Source: Micromonospora sp. Llam0
Lineage (GTDB): Bacteria > Actinomycetota > Actinomycetes > Mycobacteriales > Micromonosporaceae
Length of the DNA: 64,000 bases
Assembly (NCBI RefSeq): GCF_003751085.1
Contig: NZ_RJJY01000001.1
Location: forward strand, 3,658,001-3,722,000
Direction of reading: 5' to 3'
The translations under genes and the position numbers were made by a program. Positions 60,296 through 64,000 of this stretch are shown here, piece after piece (positions within the stretch are counted from its first letter, which is position 1; each line of letters begins with the position of its first letter). The notes under the pieces were generated by a model. That model was not told where the DNA came from. It worked only from the letters and a program-made list of their open reading frames with translations, and made no database searches.

Positions 60296-61339
60296 TCAGC
60301 TTCCGTTCACGGCGATGATCCGGTCGATCAGGCCGCCGCCGGGGAAGTCGAGCATCATCATGCCGGTACGGCGTACCGGCGGGTGCACCTGCGGCCCTTC
60401 GTCGAGGTATACCAGCAGGAACGGGTTGACGCCCTGGACGCCGAGCGCACCGCCAGCCACCGCCGCCGGGGTGGCGAAGACGCTGGAACCGCTGGCGAAG
60501 TTGACGTACAGCTTGGTCGGGTCGCCGGAGCTGGTGGCGTCGAGGTGCCGGCGGACCTGGTCGCGTTTGGTGGCGATCGCCCCGACGTTGGGCACGTTGT
60601 ACTCGTCCTGCACATACGTGGACGAGCCATGCCCCCAGTCGGTGAACTGGGCGAGCCCGTACTGGCCGTACCGGCCGCCGCGCGGACCGTGCGCCACGGC
60701 GAGGACGATCTTGCCGCGCACCGCACCGAGCGTCGGGGTGGCCGCAGCCGCCGAGCGGTTCACCGACGACGCCCAGAACAGCCCCGGTCGGGCGCCCCGG
60801 TAGCGGTCGAAGATGTCCGGGAAGGCGAGTTGGCCGCCCGCGTCCGAGCAGGAGCCGAGTTCACCGGTGCATTCATGCTTGAGCCGCATGATCACGATCT
60901 CGGACGGTCGCCCGGTGAGGAAGTCGGCCAGCACCCGTAGCACGTCGTCGAAGTTGGCCCGCTGGTAGACCGCGCCGTGGTGGACGGTGAACGTGTTGCC
61001 GGCGTTGATCCGCACCCGGATGTCGACCACCCGGATGCCGGCGTCGAGCTGGGCGGCGAGCGTCGCGGCACTGTCGCCGTGGTCCTCCTGGGTCTGCGTC
61101 CAGGCACCGCCGTGGATCGACAGACTCTGGTGGGTGCCGGGCAGCGACAGCGACGCCAGGTTGGTGCCGTCCGGCATCTGCCGCAACCAGTCCGGGTTAC
61201 TGGCGGTACGCAGCGAGCGGTAGCTGGCGTCGGCGGCGAGTGCCGGCGCGGGTAGGGCGACGAGGGCCGTGGCTGCGGCGCACAGGGCGACGGCCAAGCC
61301 GGCGACGACCCGTCGCCACGAACGAACCCGAGGCAACAT
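60296..61339 (-). CDS. secreted phosphatidylinositol-specific phospholipase C-like protein
   Basis: 347 residues, signal peptide VVAGLAVALCAAATALVALPAPALA. PI-PLC X-domain motifs: SLPGTHQSLSIHGG (first catalytic His), IRVVDIRVRINAGNTFTVHHGAVYQ (second His region), EIVIMRLKHE. MMMLDFPGGGLIDRIIAVN is the closing strand. Bacterial PI-PLCs cleave phosphoinositides or GPI-like glycolipids; secreted actinomycete versions may act on lipids of other organisms. It lies just downstream of the ruined ABC transporter. Confidence 0.87.
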   Translation of the reverse strand: MLPRVRSWRRVVAGLAVALCAAATALVALPAPALAADASYRSLRTASNPDWLRQMPDGTNLASLSLPGTHQSLSIHGGAWTQTQEDHGDSAATLAAQLDAGIRVVDIRVRINAGNTFTVHHGAVYQRANFDDVLRVLADFLTGRPSEIVIMRLKHECTGELGSCSDAGGQLAFPDIFDRYRGARPGLFWASSVNRSAAAATPTLGAVRGKIVLAVAHGPRGGRYGQYGLAQFTDWGHGSSTYVQDEYNVPNVGAIATKRDQVRRHLDATSSGDPTKLYVNFASGSSVFATPAAVAGGALGVQGVNPFLLVYLDEGPQVHPPVRRTGMMMLDFPGGGLIDRIIAVNGS

Positions 61340-61386
61340 ATCGGCAAATCTAGATCAAGCGGTACGTCGACACTACTGGTCGTTCA

Positions 61387-61625
61387 CTAGTTTCCAGCGG
61401 ACTCGTAGCGGCGTAGACCGGCCCGGAAGATCAGCGCCGCCACGGCGACGCAGTAGGCGGCGACCAGCGGGGTGAGCCAGCCCAGCCAGGTCGGACCGAC
61501 CCCGGCGCGGACAGCGTCGTCGCCACCGGCACCGAGCACCGCGCTGGCCGGGAAGAATCCGACGAAGGCGAACGGCAGCCCGACCACCAGCACCAGCCGC
61601 ACCCCGAACGTATAGACCGACACCG
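61387..61625 (-). pseudogene. C-terminal fragment of an ABC-2 permease, beyond the IS
   Basis: VSVYTFGVRLVLVVGLPFAFVGFFPASAVLG followed by LTPLVAAYCVAVAALIFRAGLRRYESAGN is the end of an ABC-2 family permease. With the IS (61626-63395) removed, CGCTACC joins CGGTGTCGGTC and the frame reads LARYPVSVYTFGV, continuous with the fragment at 63396. Only the last 79 codons remain on this side. Confidence 0.75.
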
Positions 61626-61665
61626 GTTGACATCCTCGCAGCCCTAAACGGCGGCGGTTCCAGCC

Positions 61666-61690
61666 ACGCCGCGCGTGACACGCGCGGCGT
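61666..61690 (-). ncRNA. omega-RNA scaffold hairpin, IS copy B
   Basis: Perfect 11-bp stem (ACGCCGCGCGT / ACGCGCGGCGT, loop GAC) at the place of the copy A hairpin (25626-25650), with paired substitutions that keep base pairing. The predicted guide would be host sequence beginning CGGTGTCGGTCTATACG on the minus strand. Confidence 0.5.
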
Positions 61691-61691
61691 T

Positions 61692-62882
61692 CTAGTGGGT
61701 TACCGTTTCACCGCGCGGTGCCGGAACGGGTCCCGGTCCTACCCGCGCTCCACGGTCGTTGAAGTCCGCCTGCCCGGCGGCCTTGATGTTGATCGCCGCG
61801 TTGACATCCCGATCGTGGAGACCGCCACACGGACACACCCACGACCGCACGTTCAACGCCATCCTGTCGTTGATCCGGCCGCAGTCCGAACACATCCGGG
61901 TGGACGGGAGCCACCGGTCCACCCGGGCGAACGTACGCCCGTACCTCGCCGCCTTGCACTCCAGCATGCCGACGAACGACGACCATCCCGCGTCGTGCAC
62001 CGACCTCGCCAGCCGGGTCCGGCCGAGACCGACGACACACAGGTCCTCGACGTACACCGCTTGGTTCTCACGGATGATCGTCGTGGACAGCTTGTGCTGC
62101 CAGTCCCGCCGGGTGTCGGCCACCCGGGCGTGCGCCCTGGCGACCTTCACGACGGCCTTCCCACGGCGGTTGCCGCCCCGCCGCTTGCGCGACAGGGCCT
62201 GCTGCAGCCCTTTGAGCCTGCGGGCCGCGCGGCGCAGGAACCTGGGTGCGGCCACCTTCGTGCCGTCCGACATGACCGCGAAGTGCGTCAGACCCAGATC
62301 GATCCCCACCTCGGCGTCGGTCGGCGGCAACGGCTCGTCCGTGGCCCGCACGACGAACGAGGCGAAGTACCGCCCGGCCGCGTCCCGGATGACCGTCACG
62401 GACGACGGGTCCGACGGCAGGGTCCGGGACCAGCGGACCGCGAGGTCGCCGATCTTCGGCAACCGCAGACGACCGTTGTCCAGCACCGTGAACCGGGAAT
62501 CGCGGGTGAAACGGATGGCCTGCCGGTTGTCCTTACGGGACCGGAACCTCGGCGGCGCCACCATGCGGCCTTCACGCCCGCCCGTGATCGAGGCGAAGAA
62601 GTTGCGGTACGCGGTGTTCAGGTCCGCGAGGGCCCGCTGCAACACCACCGCCGACACCCCGCCCAGCCACGCCCGCTCCGGAGTCGTCCTGGCCCGCGTG
62701 ATGACCCGCTTCGACAACTCGGCGTCCGACACGTACGGCAGACCCTGCTCGTGGGCCGTCTGCCGGAGGCGCAGCCCGTCGTTGAACACCACCCGGGCGC
62801 ATCCGAACGCCTTCGCCAGCTCGATCTGCTGGCCGGGTGTCGGATAGACCCGGAACTGGTACCGGAGCTGCACGAACCACAC
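61692..62882 (-). CDS. tnpB: TnpB, RNA-guided nuclease of IS copy B
   Basis: 396 residues from the GTG at 62882. Motifs as in copy A: FGCARVVFNDGLRLR, GIDLGLTHFAVMSDG, YVEDLCVVGL, CSDCGRIN...CPCGGLHDRDVNAAINI. It stops at ETVTH (TAG) inside the element, probably the ancestral end. REC-like and RuvC regions look intact, so the nuclease is likely functional. Confidence 0.92.
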   Translation of the reverse strand: MWFVQLRYQFRVYPTPGQQIELAKAFGCARVVFNDGLRLRQTAHEQGLPYVSDAELSKRVITRARTTPERAWLGGVSAVVLQRALADLNTAYRNFFASITGGREGRMVAPPRFRSRKDNRQAIRFTRDSRFTVLDNGRLRLPKIGDLAVRWSRTLPSDPSSVTVIRDAAGRYFASFVVRATDEPLPPTDAEVGIDLGLTHFAVMSDGTKVAAPRFLRRAARRLKGLQQALSRKRRGGNRRGKAVVKVARAHARVADTRRDWQHKLSTTIIRENQAVYVEDLCVVGLGRTRLARSVHDAGWSSFVGMLECKAARYGRTFARVDRWLPSTRMCSDCGRINDRMALNVRSWVCPCGGLHDRDVNAAINIKAAGQADFNDRGARVGPGPVPAPRGETVTH

Positions 62883-62898
62883 GATATCACGTTGGTCT

Positions 62899-63315
62899 AT
62901 GGCAAAACTCGAGGTTATCCGTACCGACAGGCACTGCGTCTTCGCGATGCACGTCCACTTGGTTTTCGTGACGAAGTTCCGGCACACGGTGTTCGACGAC
63001 CGGCACCTGACCCGCATGGAACCCATCATGCGGGACGTGCGCCGCGACTTCGAGGCCGAACTGGTCGAGTTCAACGGCGGCCACAACCACGTCCACCTGC
63101 TGGTCGACCACCCACCCAAAGTCGCCGTTTCCCGCCTGGTCAACTCACTCAAGGGCGTCCCGTCGCGCCGCCCGCGGCAGGAATTCCCCGACCTCGCACG
63201 CCACTACCACCGGGCCAACAAACTCTGGTCGGGCTCGTACTTCGCCGGCTCCGTCGCCGGCGCGCCACTGAGCATCGTCAAGCAGTACATCGAGCAGCAA
63301 AACCGGCCAGGTTAG
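62899..63315 (+). CDS. tnpA: TnpA, Y1 HUH transposase of IS copy B
   Basis: 138 residues, a usual length for this family. HVHLVFVTKFRHTVF, HNHVHLLVDHPPK (HUH) and VKQYIEQQNRPG (catalytic Tyr). Start 16 bp from the divergent tnpB start. No lesion is seen. Confidence 0.94.
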   Translation: MAKLEVIRTDRHCVFAMHVHLVFVTKFRHTVFDDRHLTRMEPIMRDVRRDFEAELVEFNGGHNHVHLLVDHPPKVAVSRLVNSLKGVPSRRPRQEFPDLARHYHRANKLWSGSYFAGSVAGAPLSIVKQYIEQQNRPG

Positions 63316-63395
63316 AGCACTGCTCGGGCCCTGGCGGCCTCCCAGCGCGGGCCTTCACCCCCGGCCTGAAGGCCGGAGCACTGGCCCACATTCTG

Positions 63396-64000
63396 GGTAG
63401 CGGGCCAGGTCACCGATCTGGTGCACCTCGTACGCAAAGATCGAATGCGGACTCTGCAGCCAGAACGCCGACGAGTTGGCGGCCAGGCTGATCGACAGCT
63501 TGACCGCCATGCCGCTGGCGAACAGCCGAGTCAGCGCTGATTCGGCGACCAGGATCCAGAAGTCCGCCTCGTACTCCAGGGTGGACCGCAGGTGAGCACC
63601 GAGGCTGACGGCGAACCGGTCGAACCGGACGGTGAACTCGCCCGGCGTCGCGCCGGCGGCGACCTGCGCGCTGCCGCCGATGGCGGCGGCGACCGTGTCC
63701 AGTGGCACCGGATCGGCCAGGTGCAGGTGCATCGAGCGGTGCCGGGCGAACTGGTCCTTCACCCCGGTCAGCGGGCCGTCGTAGATGATCCGCCCCTGGT
63801 CGATGATCACGATCCGCTGGCAGACGTCCTCGATGTCGCCGAGGTCGTGGGTGGTCAGGATCAGCGTGGTGCCGTCGGCGCGCAGCTCCCGCAGGAACGC
63901 CCGGACCCGGTCCTTGACCGCGATGTCCAGCCCGATGGTCGGCTCGTCGAGGTAGACCACCCGGGGCCGGTGCAGCAGCGCGGCAGCCAGGTCGGCCCGC
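63396..64000 (-). pseudogene. ABC exporter ATPase fused to a deleted ABC-2 permease (partial, runs off the window)
   Basis: At the window end the frame encodes the C-terminal half of an ABC ATPase: ALLHRPRVVYLDEPTIGLDIAVK (Walker B), TTLILTTHDLGDIEDVCQRI (switch His). At FDRFAVSLGAHLRSTLEYEADFWILV it passes in frame into the start of an ABC-2 permease, then jumps from ESALTR to LFASGMAVKLSISLAANSSAFWLQSPHSIFAYEVHQI near the permease end, before the IS. The normal ATPase end, a gene start and most of the permease membrane domain are missing. Confidence 0.75.

Larger units (their letters stand above)
61626..63395 (-). mobile_element. IS200/IS605-family element, copy B (tnpA and tnpB divergent)
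   Basis: 1770 bp, closely related to copy A along its length. On the minus strand it starts after host CCGCTACC and ends GGATGTCAAC, the same boundaries as copy A. Hairpin CCGGCCTGAAGGCCGG at 63361-63376. No target duplication. It sits in the ABC-2 permease gene. Confidence 0.85.

Overview
The window is very GC-rich, uses GTG/TTG starts often, and carries several gene families typical of Micromonosporaceae-like actinomycetes: XRE-DUF5753/DUF397 pairs, a short DivIVA protein, GPP34, the RHH-DUF4097-DrrA-DrrB operon, CBM2 cellulases, and RHS/LamG giants. No rRNA or tRNA gene was seen. Genus and replicon cannot be told from this sequence alone.

Layout. 1-8.4 kb is a defence island. It opens with the end of a type III-D-like CRISPR effector operon (RAMP C-terminus, Csx19, TIGR03986-type RAMP). 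A convergent double-CARF plus HEPN ribonuclease gene follows. Then come a minimal CRISPR polymerase (mCpol) overlapping a CARF-2TM effector, and a membrane-anchored SAVED protein. 8.5-12.5 kb holds two copies of one CRISPR leader, each followed by a tiny, partly decayed array. Between them lie a reverse transcriptase gene fused in frame to a Phd/YefM antitoxin, a DUF397 gene, an AlpA-like HTH gene and a set of very small genes. An orphan cas6 lies at 23.0 kb.

12.5-23 kb: a membrane protein, the RHH-DUF4097-ABC exporter operon, a multidomain ThuA/PQQ-dehydrogenase/CBM protein, and a GH5 cellulase behind a CelR/CebR-type box. 23.9-28.7 kb: a small cluster (GalT-like, sulfotransferase remnant, hypothetical, HIT, Nudix) broken by an IS200/IS605-family element and a deletion. 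28.9-37.8 kb: secreted C39-like protein, EcsC, ECF sigma factor with two paralogous partner proteins, endonuclease V, GNATs, a GPP34/zinc-ribbon set and an XRE/DUF397 pair. 37.9-44.2 kb: a damaged RHS/LamG polymorphic toxin with a deaminase-like tip and a likely immunity gene. 44.3-48.4 kb: a membrane-anchored BMP-like protein, an HExxH protein, a Tat lipoprotein dioxygenase and a glycine-tailed membrane protein.

48.5-59.1 kb reads as one carbohydrate utilisation unit: a secreted beta-helix/ricin-lectin protein, an ABC sugar importer, four catabolic enzymes (aldo/keto reductase, SDR, MDR, enolase-superfamily dehydratase) and a divergent GntR/FadR-type regulator. A 10-bp sequence with GT-N3-AC spacing occurs in inverted orientation upstream of both ends of this block, which suggests one regulon. 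The window ends with a second C39 paralogue, a secreted PI-PLC-like protein, and an ABC exporter ruined by a fusion, an internal deletion and a second copy of the IS element.

Most notable: the mCpol / CARF-2TM / SAVED locus, a probable relative of Panoptes-type inhibitory nucleotide-signalling defence; the two decayed CRISPR leaders with the broken reverse transcriptase; and two IS copies whose empty sites can be rebuilt from the sequence, giving target site, ends and predicted omega-RNA guides.
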